The notes: a model not told the origin generated them from the letters alone. Counted from the first letter of the stretch, positions 20,326-36,382 are shown. The stretch: 64,000 nucleotides of DNA from Spiroplasma poulsonii (GCF_009866525.1 NZ_CM020866.1:1760914-1824913), one strand, 5' to 3'. Made by a program: numbers and translations.

Positions 20326-21334
20326 AATCATAGGCCTCAATTAACTGCAATGATTTTAATAATCATTCTAAATCATTACGAATAACATTAACAACATTGG
20401 TTATCGCTTTTTGGTAAGTTCCAACAAAAGAAAAACCAAGCAACATCCCCGTTATATCATTAAAACTATTAACATTATAATTATTGAAAGCAATTGTAAT
20501 ATAACCACCATCAAATTGCATTAAGGGGATTTTCTTATTGTTATTAGCTAATTCAATTAGATTAACCATTACTTTTGGGGTTAATAGTTTTCGAATTAGA
20601 ATTTGATCATTTGCATTAACAGCAAATATTTTTTCAAATTCTGTTGATTCTAAGTCCGCATTATCTTTTGATTTAAAGATTTTTAAAAAAGTTCGCATTG
20701 CCTTAATTGTCGCAATTAACATTCATGGTTCATTAACATCAATTATTAAATATGGATAACGTGTATAAATAATATCTTTGCTTTTCCCCATATCAATTAC
20801 TTCTTTACGGGTTAAAGTTCCAAACGAATAATTAACATTTGTTGTTTGAAAGTTAATAACATAATCTTGTCTAATTTCACTTTTTGCTGGGACTCCAACA
20901 TGGGGAAAAAGATCAAACTCTTTTTTAACGGTGTCAACTTGATATTTCTTTGTTGTGATAGCATCTAATTCTGTTTGGTAGAATTTTGCTAAGGGTAATT
21001 CTTGAATAATAAGTTTTTGTAATTTAATTGCTTTTCAATATTTAAATGTTAAATATCCAGCACCACTTAACGAACCTAAACTAGCAAGAAAAATGAGAAC
21101 TTGACCAGTAATTCCCACCGAATTTAGAGCTGCTAAAAAGAACAAACTAAGCTTAATAAAAGTTATTATTAATAAAAATCATAATAAAAATGTAATTATT
21201 ACTAAAAACCAATTCAAAAACATATAGCGCTTTTTAAAATATTTAAAATTAATATTTGTTAATTTATATTTCATAACCAGGTCGGTAAACTCTTGTGTAA
21301 CAACCGCTTCTAAAGGTAATATATTATTTTCCAT
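20315..21334 (-). CDS. DUF3137-type membrane protein, partner of LemA
   Basis: ATG at 21332-21334 after AAAAGGAAGC, TAG at 20315; 339 aa. Two adjacent N-terminal membrane helices (FLNWFLVIITFLLWFLLIIT and GQVLIFLASLGSLSGAGYL) precede a soluble domain with YFKRRYM and a C-terminal part containing GYITIAFNNYNVNSFND. The pairing with an upstream lemA gene on the same strand (gap 53 bases) is typical of DUF3137 proteins in many bacteria. The function is unknown; a membrane-associated complex with LemA is an inference from gene order. Confidence 0.72.
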
Positions 21335-21387
21335 TGCTTCCTTTTAATTCCCCCATTAATTTAAAAAATAGAATTAGGAACAACTAA

Positions 21388-22002
21388 TTATTGTCCTAAA
21401 TCTATTTTAACATCTTGACAATCAACAGCATCTGCTTCAAAATATAAGAACGTGTTTAAACGTAATGAACTTGCCGCAACATTTGATGGCCAAGTTTTTA
21501 AACTTGCATTAAAATCACGAACTGCTGAATTATAAAAACGACGAGCAGCAGCAATATTGTCTTCGCAATCTTTAATTCCTGTTTGTAATTCAATAACACT
21601 ATTGTTTGCTTTTAAATCTGGATAATTTTCTAATAAAACATTAATTTTCCCCGCTTGACTAGTAATTGCATTATTAACCTTATCTAATTCTTTAACATTT
21701 AAGTTTTGATTAGTTTTATTTCTTAGCTCAACAACTGCTGTCAAAGTATCTTTTTCATACTTCATATATTGTTTTGTACTGTCAATTAATTTTGTTAACA
21801 TATCAACTCTTCGCTTTAATTGAACGTCAATATCTGATGCTGTTTCCTCAATTTTTTCTTTATTACGAATCAAATTATTTCTTGATAAAATAAATAAGAA
21901 AATTGGAAAAATTAAAATAAACCAAATATAAACAAAGAATTTGCCAAAAAAACTACTTTTTGCTGCAACTTCTGCATTATTTACTGTTGGATTATATCCC
22001 AT
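21388..22002 (-). CDS. lemA: LemA family protein
   Basis: 204 aa with ribosome site AAAGGAGGAACAAAA. One N-terminal membrane helix (VYIWFILIFPIFLFILS) is followed by a long helical domain. LemA hallmarks are present: SDIDVQLKRRVDMLTKLIDS, then ENYPDLKANNSVIELQTGIK, NIAAARRFYNSAVRDFNASL and a C-terminal FYFEAD. LemA proteins have a four-helix extracytoplasmic fold of unknown biochemical role. It is followed by the DUF3137-type gene in one probable operon. Confidence 0.93.
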   Translation of the reverse strand: MGYNPTVNNAEVAAKSSFFGKFFVYIWFILIFPIFLFILSRNNLIRNKEKIEETASDIDVQLKRRVDMLTKLIDSTKQYMKYEKDTLTAVVELRNKTNQNLNVKELDKVNNAITSQAGKINVLLENYPDLKANNSVIELQTGIKDCEDNIAAARRFYNSAVRDFNASLKTWPSNVAASSLRLNTFLYFEADAVDCQDVKIDLGQ

Positions 22003-22081
22003 TTTTGTTCCTCCTTTACGGGCCTATTTGTTAATCATTATATAAGAAAATAATAATAAAAACAAGATAAAATTTTAAATA

Positions 22082-22116
22082 ATAAAAAATAGCTCGTACT
22101 TGAGCTATTTTTAAAA
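22082..22116 (-). terminator. tuf terminator
   Basis: AAAAATAGCTC-aagtac-GAGCTATTTTT is a perfect 11-bp stem with a T tail, just beyond the tuf stop codon at 22124. Confidence 0.88.
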
Positions 22117-22123
22117 AAGTTAA

Positions 22124-23314
22124 TTATTTAATAATTGAAACAACTGTTCCGGCACCGATTGTACGACCACCTTCACGAATTGAGAATTTTGTTCCTTCTT
22201 CAATCGCAACTGGGGCAATTAATTCAACTGTCATTTCAACATTATCAGCTGGCATAACCATTTCTACTCCAGCTGGTAATTTAATTGAACCTGTAACATC
22301 AGTTGTACGGAAATAAAATTGTGGACGGTAATTTCCGAAGAATGGTGTATGACGCCCTCCTTCTTCTTTACTTAAAACATAAACTTGTGCTTTAAATTCT
22401 TTATGTGGTTTAACTGAACCTGGTTTTGCAATAACTTGCCCACGTTCAACATCGTCGCGGTTTACTCCACGTAATAAAATCCCAACATTGTCTCCAGCTT
22501 TAGCGTCATCTAATAATTTTCTGAACATTTCTAAACCTGTTGCAACAACTTTTTTAGTGTCTTCTTTTAATCCAATAATTTCAACTTCTTCATTAACTTT
22601 AACAACCCCACGTTCAACACGTCCTGTTGCAACTGTTCCACGTCCTGTAATTGTGAAAACATCTTCAACTGGCATCATAAATGGTTTTGCGATATCTCTT
22701 TCTGGTTCTGGAATTCAAGTATCAATTGCATCCATTAATTCCATAATTTTTTCTTCTCATTGAGGATCACCTTCAAGTGCTTTTAACGCTGATCCTCTAA
22801 TAACTGGGTTATTTTCTCCATCAAATCCGTATTCACTTAATAGGTCTCTAACTTCCATTTCAACTAAGTCGATCATTTCAGTATCGTCACCCATCATGTC
22901 ACATTTGTTTAAGAAAACAACCATTTTTGGTACACCAACTTGTCTTGATAATAAGATATGTTCTCTTGTTTGAGGCATTGGCCCATCAGTTGCCGCAACA
23001 ACTAAAATCGCACCATCCATTTGTGCGGCCCCTGTAATCATGTTTTTAACATAATCGGCATGGCCTGGACAGTCAACATGAGCATAATGTCTTTTTTCAG
23101 TACGGTATTCAACGTGTGAAGTATTAATTGTAATTCCACGTTCTTTTTCTTCAGGTGCTTTATCGATATTATCATATCCTTGTGCTTCTGCAAATCCTTT
23201 TTTAGCTAATACAGTCGTAATAGCTGCTGTTAAAGTTGTTTTACCGTGGTCAACGTGACCAATTGTTCCAACGTTTATGTGTGGTAAACTTCTATCAAAT
23301 TTTTGTTTTGCCAT
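22124..23314 (-). CDS. tuf: Translation elongation factor Tu
   Basis: About 396 aa. G1 [10 protein letters not shown], switch region [13 protein letters not shown]3 [10 protein letters not shown]4 NKCDMM, and domain 2/3 motifs [13 protein letters not shown] and GTVVSIIK are all present. Two TGA codons are Trp ([20 protein letters not shown]). It delivers aminoacyl-tRNA to the ribosome. It lies behind fusA but has its own promoter (23358-23386), ribosome site TAGGAGGAAAAG and terminator, so it can be expressed separately from the str operon. Confidence 0.98.
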
Positions 23315-23357
23315 TTTAATCTTTTCCTCCTATATTTAATATACAAATGTCATAACT

Positions 23358-23386
23358 ATTCTAAATTAATTTGTCTTGCTTTGCAA
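23358..23386 (-). promoter_or_regulatory. tuf promoter
   Basis: Minus strand: TTGCAA (23381-23386), 17-bp spacer, TAGAAT (23358-23363). The start codon lies 44 bases downstream. Confidence 0.75.
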
Positions 23387-23430
23387 TCCTTTTTTAATAA
23401 TGGTGGATAAAAACCATCGGTGTAATAACC

Positions 23431-25509
23431 TTATTCAGCTGATTTTCCAGCTTTTTTAATAATTTCTTCGGTAACTGATTTTGGTGCTTCTTGATAGTGT
23501 GAGAATAACATTGTGTATGTTCCTCGCCCTTGTGTAAAGCTTCGTAAATCAGTTGCATATCCAAACATTTCTGATAATGGAACTTTTGCCTTAACAACTT
23601 GGGCATTTCCACGTTGATCATTTCCTTCGATTTGACCACGACGTGATGATAAGTTCCCCATTACATCTCCATAGTATTCTTCTGGAACAGTAACTTCAAC
23701 CGCCATAATTGGTTCTAAAATAACTGGTTTAGATTTTTTTGCCGCTTCTTTTAAAGCTAAACTAGCAGCAAATTCATACGCCATTTGTGATGAATCGACA
23801 TCATGATATGACCCATCAAATAAAGTTGCTTTAATATCAATCATTGGATACCCTGCTAATTTACCAGTTTGCATTGATTCTTCAATTCCTTTTTTAACAG
23901 AACCAATAAATTCTTTGGGAATTTTTCCCCCAACAATTGCATCAACGAATTCAAAACCTTTATCATGGTTTGGTTCAAACTTAATTCATACGTGACCATA
24001 TTGTCCACGTCCTCCTGATTGCTTAATGTATTTTCCTTCTACTTCCGCGCTATCTTTGAAGGTTTCACGATATGAAACTTGTGGTGCTCCAACATTGGTT
24101 TCCACCTTAAATTCACGTTTCATTCGATCAACTAGAATGTCTAAGTGCAACTCACCCATTCCAGAAATAATTGTTTGCCCTGTTTCTTCATTTGTTCATG
24201 TTCTAAATGTTGGATCTTCTTCTGCTAATTTTTGTAATGCTAAACTCATTTTTTCTTGGTCTGCTTTTGTTTTTGGTTCTAACGCTAAACTAATAACTGG
24301 TTCTGGGAAAACCATTGATTCTAAGATTACTTCATTTTTTTCATCACAAAGAGTATCTCCCGTTGTTGTTAACTTTAGCCCAACTGCAGCAGCAATATCA
24401 CCCGCATAAACTTCTTCAATTTCTTCACGATTATTAGCGTGCATTTTTAATAACCGTCCAATTCGTTCACTCTTATCTTTTGTTGAGTTTAAAACAGAAC
24501 TTCCTTTTTTTAATACTCCTGAATAAACTCGGAAAAATGTTAATTTTCCAACAAAAGGATCAGTCATAATTTTAAATGCTAACGCTGAAAATGGTTCACT
24601 ATCATTTGCATGACGTTCAACTTCTGTTCCGTTTGCTAATACTCCTTTAATCGCTGGAATATCAACTGGCGAAGGTAAGTAGTCAATTACCCCATCCAAC
24701 AGTAATTTAACTCCTTTATTTTTAAAGGCACTTCCACAAAAGACTGGAAAAAAGTCTCCCGTTAATGTTGCCGCACGAATTGCACTTTTAATTTCAGGAA
24801 TTGTAATTTCATTACCATCCAAGTATTTTAGCATTGACTCTTCATTGAAATTAACAACTGCTTCAATTAATCTTGTACGATATTCTTCCACTAAATCTTT
24901 TAAATCATCAGGAATTGGAATTTCTTGGGCTTCTTCATTTGCTGCTCCATCGTAATGGTAAGCTTTACGTTCCACAATATCAATGATTCCTGAAAATTGA
25001 TCTTCTGCGCCAATTGGGATTTGCACTGGATGTGCATTTGCTTGTAAACGGTCATGAATTGTTTTTACTGAGTATAAAAAGTCAGCTCCAATTTTATCCA
25101 TTTTGTTAACAAAGACAACTCGTGGTACCCCATAAGTTGTTGCTTGTCTTCAAACGGTTTCTGTTTGGGGTTCAACTCCTGATTGTCCATCAAGAACAGC
25201 AACTGCTCCGTCTAATACTCGCAATGATCTTTCTACTTCCACAGTAAAGTCAACGTGACCTGGAGTATCAATAATATTTAAACGCATATTTTTTCAAAAG
25301 GCTGTTGTTGCCGCAGAAGTAATTGTAATTCCACGCTCTTGTTCTTGGGCCATTCAGTCCATTTGACTAGCCCCATCATGTGTTTCTCCAATTTTATGAA
25401 TTTTACCAGTATGGAATAAAATCCGCTCTGTTGTTGTAGTTTTCCCAGCATCAATGTGCGCCATAATTCCAATATTTCTCGTATTTTCTAGAGAATATTC
25501 TCTTGCCAT
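23431..25509 (-). CDS. fusA: Translation elongation factor G
   Basis: 692 aa, ATG at 25507-25509 chosen because [20 protein letters not shown] is the usual N-terminus and AAAGGAATC precedes it; a longer frame exists but is not conserved. G motifs [20 protein letters not shown]-type switch, GTPGHVDF-type G3 ([14 protein letters not shown] region near 25230-25265) and NKMDKIGAD are visible. It catalyses ribosomal translocation. TGA is Trp at several sites. It is third in the rpsL-rpsG-fusA-tuf order; the gap to rpsG is 23 bases, so cotranscription is likely. Confidence 0.97.
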
Positions 25510-25532
25510 TTTTAGATTCCTTTCTATGTTTC

Positions 25533-26000
<468 letters not shown>

Positions 26001-26022
26001 AAAACTCCTCCTTTCTTTTTAT

Positions 26023-26445
26023 CTAAGCTTTAGTTGCTTTTGGTCTTTTTGTACCATATAGTGAACGTCCTTGTTGACGGTTATTAACTCCGGCAGTATC
26101 CAACGTTCCACGAATAATATGGTAACGTACCCCTGGTAAGTCTTTAACCCTTCCTCCACGGATTAAAACAACACTATGTTCTTGTAAGTTATGACCTTCA
26201 CCTGGAATATATGCTGTTACTTCCATTCCGTTTGTTAAACGAACACGGGCATATTTTCGTAACGCTGAGTTTGGTTTTTTTGGTGTCATTGTCGCAACAC
26301 GAGTACAAACTCCTCTTTTTTGTGGTGAGGTTACATCAGTTGGTTTTTTTTGTAAAGAGTTTAGCCCTCTATTTAAAGCGGGGGCTTTTGTTTTTCACAC
26401 TTTTTCTTTACGTGGTTTACGAACTAATTGGTTAATTGTTGGCAT
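26023..26445 (-). CDS. rpsL: Ribosomal protein S12
   Basis: 140 aa, ATG at 26443-26445 with AAAGGAGCAAGTTTA upstream. [20 protein letters not shown] (one TGA Trp), [20 protein letters not shown] and [20 protein letters not shown] are present. The Lys positions associated with streptomycin resistance are the ordinary wild-type Lys. It maintains decoding-centre accuracy. It is the first gene of the str operon, with a strong promoter 61 bases upstream. Confidence 0.97.
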
Positions 26446-26505
26446 TAAACTTGCTCCTTTCTTTTTCACATATCCGAGTGTATCAAAGAATACAATCCAT
26501 ATATA

Positions 26506-26534
26506 ATATTACATAAAACCCAAAATTAAGTCAA
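26506..26534 (-). promoter_or_regulatory. str operon (rpsL) promoter
   Basis: TTGACT (26529-26534), 17-bp spacer, TAATAT (26506-26511) on the minus strand, between the rpoC terminator and rpsL. Confidence 0.82.
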
Positions 26535-26551
26535 TAATTATTTAACTGTTT

Positions 26552-26580
26552 ATCATAAAAAAAGACCAGACGGTCTTTTT
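26552..26580 (-). terminator. rpoC terminator
   Basis: AAAAAGACC-gtct-GGTCTTTTTTT, a compact stem with T tract at the very end of rpoC; it separates rpoBC from the str operon. Confidence 0.88.
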
Positions 26581-30333
<3,753 letters not shown>

Positions 30334-30347
30334 TTTCTCTGCCCCCC

Positions 30348-33300
30348 TTAATTTAATTCTTCTTGATCATCAACATAATCAATTTCGCTTTCAATATCAC
30401 CATTGCCATAAGAGTCTTCTTCTAAATTATTTTGCAAATCAAATTCATCATCAATTTTAGTAAAACCATCTAAAATGTCATCTTGTTGTGGTTCCCGATT
30501 TGTATTTAAAATAAAATTATCAATATCAAATTCATCTTCAAATTCATCATTATCGGTCAACAAATCTTCATCAACATAATCTGATTCATCATAGCTTTTA
30601 ATGTTTTTAATGTTTCCTTCTTCATCAATCATATGAATATTAAATCCTAATCCTTGAATTTCACGAGTTAAAACATTAAATGATTCTGGAATCCCTGGTT
30701 CAGGAATCTTTTTGTCTTTTACAATCGATTCATAAGCACGAGTTCTTCCTTTAATATCATCTGATTTAATTGTTAAAATTTCTCGTAGGGTATATGCTGC
30801 ACCATAAGCTTCTAACGCCCATACTTCCATTTCTCCAAAACGTTGTCCCCCATTTTGAGCTTTTCCTCCTAATGGTTGCTGTGTAATTAACGAGTATGGT
30901 CCAACATTTCGGGCATGTAATTTATCATCAACCATGTGTGATAATTTCAACATATACATTACTCCCACCGAAACTGGATTATCAAATTTTTCACCCGTAC
31001 GACCATCAATTAAAACTTCTTTCCCGAAGTTTTTCATGTTAGCTTTTTCCATAATTTCAATTAATTCTTCATTTGTCATTCCATCAAAAACTGGCGTCGA
31101 AACTTTTTGTCCTAATTTTTTAGCCGCCATTCCTAAGTGAATTTCTAGCACCTGACCAATATTCATCCGCGATGGTACTCCTAATGGATTTAACATAATA
31201 TCAATTGGGGTTCCATCTTCCATATGGGGCATATCTTCTAATGGTAAAATTTTTGAAATAACCCCTTTGTTTCCATGGCGTCCAGCCATTTTATCTCCCT
31301 CTTGAATTTTTCGTTTTTGAACAATATAAATTTTAATGACTTCTAAAACATCAGCAGATAATTCATATTTTTCACGAGGAAAACGTTTAATTGCTTGAAT
31401 AATTCCTTCACCACCATTTGGTACACGTAATGAATTATCTTTAACATTTTTTGATTTTTCACCAAAAATTGCTTGTAACAATTTATCTTCTGGTGATAAT
31501 TGGGTTTGACCTTTTGGTGTTACTTTTCCAACTAAAATGTCACCTGGTTTAACTTCTGTTCCAATAATGACCAATCCATCATCATCTAAGAATTTACGAG
31601 CATTCTCCGAAATATTTGGAATTTCACGAGTAATCTCTTCTCCTCCTTGTTTTGTTTGACGGCGTTCAATTGTATACTCTTCAATATGAATCGATGTAAA
31701 AACATCATCTGAAACTAAGCGTTCAGAAACAATAATAGCATCTTCATAGTTATAACCATTTCAAGTTGTAAAGGCAACAACAACATTTTGCCCTAATGCC
31801 AACTCTCCTTTATCAATTGATGGTCCATCCGCTAAAACTTGTCCTTTTTCAACTTTTTGACCCTGTTTTACTAATGGAACATGTGTCAATGAAGTTCCTT
31901 GATTACTACGTACAAAAGTATCTAAATTATAATTCTTTAGCCCTTCTTTTGTTTTTAAAACAATTCTTGTTGCATCAACATAATCAATACTACCATCATA
32001 TTGTGACACAATCGCTAATCCTGAATCACGTGCTGCCGCATATTCAACTCCTGTCCCAACATATGGTGAATTTGGTGAAATTAGTGGAATTGCTTGACGT
32101 TGCATATTAGCTCCCATTAAAGCACGGTTAGCATCATCATTTTCTAAAAAAGGAATACAACTTGTCGCAATTGAAACAATTTGTTTTGGTGAAACATCGA
32201 CATAGTCAACATCATTACGCGTTGCAATAATATTTTCACCTTGGAATCGTGCAACTACTTGTTCATCTAAGATTTCACCTTTATCACTTAAACGAATATT
32301 TGCTTGTGCAACAACATAATTTTTTTCTTGATCTGCTGTTAAATAATCATTTTCAGCAGTAACTTTGCAGTCAATAACACGACGATATGGTGTTTCAATA
32401 AACCCAAAGGCATTAATTTTAGCATATGTTGCTAAATTATTAATTAATCCAATATTGGGTCCTTCTGGTGTTTCAATCGGGCAAATTCGTCCATAATGTG
32501 AGTAATGGACATCCCGCACTTCTAATCCAGCACGTTCTCTTGATAACCCTCCTGGCCCCAACGCTGTTAACCTACGCTTATTTGTTAACTCTGCTAATGG
32601 ATTTGTTTGATCCATAAATTGTGATAACTGTGATAAATTGAAAAATTCTCCAATAATAGCAGACAATGGTTTATTATTAATAATATTTGATGGTTTCATT
32701 TTGAATAAGTTTGATGTTGACATTTTTTCTTTAACATTTTTTTCAATTCTTAATAAACCAATACGAAATTGATTTTGTAATAATTCTCCAATTGTACGAA
32801 CACGACGGTTTCCTAAATGATCAATATCGTCAACTTCACCAATTCCATCCGTTAAATTTAATAAATATGAAAATGTTGCCAAAATATCTGGTACAGTAAT
32901 ATATTCATCATTTGCATTTGGATCAATTCCAATAATGTTTGCTACACGCGTGCGAACTTCATTATCAACATAAACTTTAATTTTTTGAATTTTTTTTGAA
33001 CAAGTAACTTCATCACTAAATTTAACTTCTTCTAAACAAGCTCCCGCTTTTAAAACTCCTTTTAGTTTATTAATGGCTTCTTTATCCATTAAAGTTCCTT
33101 CTTTAAAAACAACTTTACCATTAACATCTTTAATATCCTCAGCTAAAACTTTGTTATAAATTCGGTTTTCAACAGATAATTTTTGAACTAATTTAAAACG
33201 TCCCGCTTTTGTTAAATCATATTTACGTTTATCAAATAATAATCCGTATAAATATTTTGTTGCACCATCAGGTGTTGCGGTTTCTCCTGAACGAATTTTT

Positions 33301-34262
33301 TTATAAATTTCTTGAACCGCAATACTTTGATCATAAGCAATGTCACCGGTATATGGATCTAATTCATAAGTGCTTTTTACTAATTTATTGTCACCAAAAA
33401 TATCTAGTGCATCCTCTTTAACAATTCCTAATGCCGTTAAGAAATTAGCAACTGATACTTTTCGAGATTTATCAATCTTTATATAAAAAACATTTTCAAA
33501 GCGTTCTTCTTTTCCCACTTTAATTTTTTTATGATCTGATTCAAATTCTAACCATATTCCTCGTGATGGAATTAAATCAACATAATAAACATTTTCCCCA
33601 TTTTTACGGTTTAAATCAATTTTATAATATGCTCCCGGTGAACGAACCAATTGTGAAACAACAACCTTTTCTGAACCATTAACAATAAAAGTTCCTTTTC
33701 CAGTCATTAATGGAAAATCACCAAAAAAGACCTCTCCTTCTTTTTCAATTGTAATATCCACTAATAACTTATCTTCTAGTCTTTCCGTAATTGTTACCGT
33801 ACATGTTGCTGTTTCATCGCCAGAGTGAATATCATAATAAATAACATCTGGTGATTTTTTTAAAATTGTGATCATGTGTCCAACACGTTCTTCAATTCAT
33901 GATTTAATTAATTCTGGTTCCCCTTTAACAATTAATTTTTCTACTTCTAAATCTTTTGAATTAATTGTTAATTTTAAATTGGAATAAATTGGTGCTTCAA
34001 AAATTTTTGACTCATCTTTTGCTTGAGAAATAGTTCGCCGCGGCTCTCTAAATTCTCAATTTAACATCTCTAAAAAAATATTTCCCTCATGTCCTACAAT
34101 TGGAAATACCTCACTGAACACTTCGCTAATACCGATTTTCTTAAATCAATCATATGTTTCAGTTTGAATTTCAATTAAGTTTGGTAAATCTAAATTCCCA
34201 CTTACTTTTGTATAATCGATTCTTTTAGCATAGTGCCCAAATTCTTTTTCTTTTAATGCCAT
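30348..34262 (-). CDS. rpoB: RNA polymerase beta subunit
   Basis: 1304 aa, ATG at 34260-34262 ([20 protein letters not shown]). Conserved parts: [20 protein letters not shown] and [20 protein letters not shown] (rifampicin pocket), [17 protein letters not shown] and [20 protein letters not shown]. The pocket has Asn in DQTNPL where rifampicin-sensitive bacteria usually have Ser, in keeping with known natural resistance of spiroplasmas. The last 80 or so residues form an Asp/Glu-rich tail ([20 protein letters not shown]) beyond the usual end of the family. TGA Trp codons at several sites. Confidence 0.98.
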
Positions 34263-34300
34263 TAATTATTAACCTCACTTTTCACAATATACGCTTATAA

Positions 34301-34329
34301 ATTTTATATTGGTTTAGAAGAAAAGTCAA
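34301..34329 (-). promoter_or_regulatory. rpoBC promoter
   Basis: TTGACT (34324-34329), 17-bp spacer, TAAAAT (34301-34306) on the minus strand, 39 bases before the rpoB start. No rplJL genes lie upstream, so rpoBC has its own promoter. Confidence 0.82.
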
Positions 34330-34392
34330 TCATTTTGACCATTTCCTTATCTTTTTTAAAATCTTTTTGTTCACTTTTTATCACAAGCCTTA

Positions 34393-34548
34393 CTACTTAT
34401 GACGGTCACAGACAAAAATTTCATCATCAGTTGCGCCAACCATTGCTTGTTTCATCTTTCCGAATAAAACTCCCGCAGCGCCACCAGCAACTCCTTGTTT
34501 TTCTTGTTCTGCAACACATTTAAAACATTTTGGATTAAAATCTGCCAT
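34393..34548 (-). CDS. Small Cys/Gly-rich protein (51 aa), possible metal-binding
   Basis: ATG at 34546-34548 behind AAAGGAGGTAAAACAG; TAG at 34393. MADFNPKCFKCVAEQEKQGV is followed by a Gly/Ala segment (AGGAAGVLFGKMKQAMVGAT) and EIFVCDRHK. The C-x-x-C and C-x-x-H pairs frame the Gly-rich centre, as in a tiny zinc knuckle. A possible promoter (TTGCAA 34601-34606, 18 bp, TAAAAT 34577-34582) overlaps the terminator of the upstream lipoprotein gene. The strong ribosome site and intact frame argue that it is real; the function is unknown. Confidence 0.65.
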   Translation of the reverse strand: MADFNPKCFKCVAEQEKQGVAGGAAGVLFGKMKQAMVGATDDEIFVCDRHK

Positions 34549-34587
34549 CTGTTTTACCTCCTTTAAGGTCTTCTTAATTTTACTAAA

Positions 34588-34614
34588 AAATAATTAAGTT
34601 TTGCAACTTAATTA
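34588..34614 (-). terminator. Lipoprotein gene terminator
   Basis: AATTAAGTTgcaaaACTTAATT followed by ATTTTTT on the minus strand, overlapping the lipoprotein stop codon. Confidence 0.75.
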
Positions 34615-36262
34615 TTTATCAATTAAAATTCATGCTCATCATCCATGCTGAACATTAATATCTCCAGCATTTGAACCATATTCTGTATAAAAAATTGAAT
34701 TCATCCGATCTTGGCCAAAAGTAAATGCTAAGCAAAATGATGCGTTTTTATAATTAAAAACAATTTTGTCACGGGTTGGTTCATAATCATTTGGTCCCCC
34801 AATTCATAATGACTTGTCCTTAACTAGATTATGCAAATTGAATAATTCAATATCAGGTAAATTTTTTCCTATCTTACTACGTTTAAAATTAGTTAAGAGT
34901 TTTTTAAAGATTCTATTTGCACTACTAATATCATTTTTAAATTCTGCAAAAAGACTATCCCCAACATGAAAAACACTAGTGTTTTTAAAATTATTAGCAT
35001 CACTACTTCCAAGAACTCGTTTTTTTAATTCAACATTATAGTATTTATGAAATGCTACAATAATTTTCCCAAAATTAATTAATTTGCTATCTAATCCTTG
35101 GCGACTAATTAAAATATTACTTTCAAAAGTTTGATTATTAATTTTTAAAGTTCCTGCCAATGGTAAACCATATAGTGAAATATAATTTAAATTAACATTT
35201 AATTTTGCTAACATCATATTGTTATGATCAACATTAAAAATTGGTAAACTTTTCTTATATTCTGTCACAAAATTTTCTGGTGTTAAACCAATTGGGTTAA
35301 GACCTTCACCAGCTCAAAGCGCGGGTTGATAGTTTCCAATATCATCTTTTTCTAGAATTTGACCGGAATTTTCTGCGGTTATTGTTCCAGAAATTAAACG
35401 CATTAATTTTTTATTTCCACCATTGTCAAATACAATTGCATCACGAACTGATTGGTCAATTTCAGAATCTTCTCTAATCATGTTCTTTAAATTACTAACA
35501 AAAATGTCATCCAACGGTTTAACATCCATATTATAATTAATTTGAAAATTAGTATAAATTGAACGAAACTTGTCATTGCTATCAATAACTACTTTTTAAT
35601 AATTATTAAAGAATCTAATTAAAATTTTAGTCATTGTTTGAATTGAATTTTGTAAAAGTTTTTGAATTTTTTCTGGTTCATTTGTAATAATATAAGTAAT
35701 CGTAAACGGCATTAACTGATTTAAATTTTTAAAACTCAAGTTTAACACAAACTTATATTGTAATTGCACCGCTTTAACGCCCGCCACTGGGGTATTGGTT
35801 AATTTACCAATTTTATCTAAATCAATATAATTTAACGTAAATTTACTTTGTTTTTTATCAAATGTTAATGGCACCGTATTCAAATAATAATTTGAATATT
35901 CTCGAATAATTTCAAAATTTAAATTATCAAAAACAGAGCGAAAACCATTCTCAACGTTTTCTAATCCCAAACTAATCTTTGGGTCTGTTTTATCAAGTTC
36001 GATACTTTGCTGATCTTTATTAACTAAATCATAAAAAGGGGTCAATTCTGAAAAGGCATTTGAATCCTTCAAATTACTATTATTATCATAATCAGTAATA
36101 ACAGAACTAACTTTACTAGAAATTTTAGTTAAATTTATCATATCATTTTGTAAATTTGAGTTGTCATAATCATTAACAATATTTTTCTTATAACAACCCG
36201 CCAGATTAATTGGGCCCCTGTTTTTATAGCCGAAATGGCAAAAATAGTTAATAGTTTTTTCA
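34612..36262 (-). pseudogene. MOLPALP-like surface lipoprotein, disrupted
   Basis: ATG at 36260-36262 (AGAGGAAAC upstream) begins MKKLLTIFAISAIKTG, then one C is missing in GGGGCCCAATT. Restoring it gives APINLAGC, a perfect lipobox. The frame is then open for 200 residues (KSQSKFTLNYIDLDKIGKLT-type core, AVQLQYKFVLNLSFK), hits an in-frame TAA at 35596 and continues in the same frame to 34612 (ending GDINVQHGWWAWILIDK). The length and the YIDxDKI plus VKAVQLQYKF pattern are shared with the lipoprotein at 46401 and fit the Mollicutes MOLPALP lipoproteins. It was probably surface-exposed, perhaps phase-variable, as a TAT tract lies upstream. Confidence 0.65.
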
Positions 36263-36298
36263 TTTTGTTTCCTCTGAAAAACAATACCTTTTGTTTCC

Positions 36299-36325
36299 TA
36301 TTATTATTATTATTATTATTATTAT
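36299..36325. repeat. Trinucleotide microsatellite (TAT)9
   Basis: Nine perfect TAT units, 37 bases upstream of the lipoprotein start. Triplet tracts in this position control phase-variable surface proteins in other mollicutes; here that is an inference. Confidence 0.9.
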
Positions 36326-36353
36326 AAAAAAGCAAGTATTTAACTAAACATAA

Positions 36354-36382
36354 TAAAAAAACAACCAATAGTTGTTTTTTTA
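36354..36382. terminator. nup operon terminator, bidirectional
   Basis: AAAAACAAC-caata-GTTGTTTTTTT with A and T tracts on either side, touching the nupQ stop codon. Confidence 0.85.

Noticed and set aside
22488-24409. Plus-strand frames inside tuf and fusA
   Set aside because: They are complementary to highly conserved core genes; codon structure belongs to the minus strand.
36299-36325. Reading the TAT tract as a CRISPR or satellite array
   Set aside because: It is a simple triplet run; no spaced repeats of CRISPR type occur anywhere in the window.
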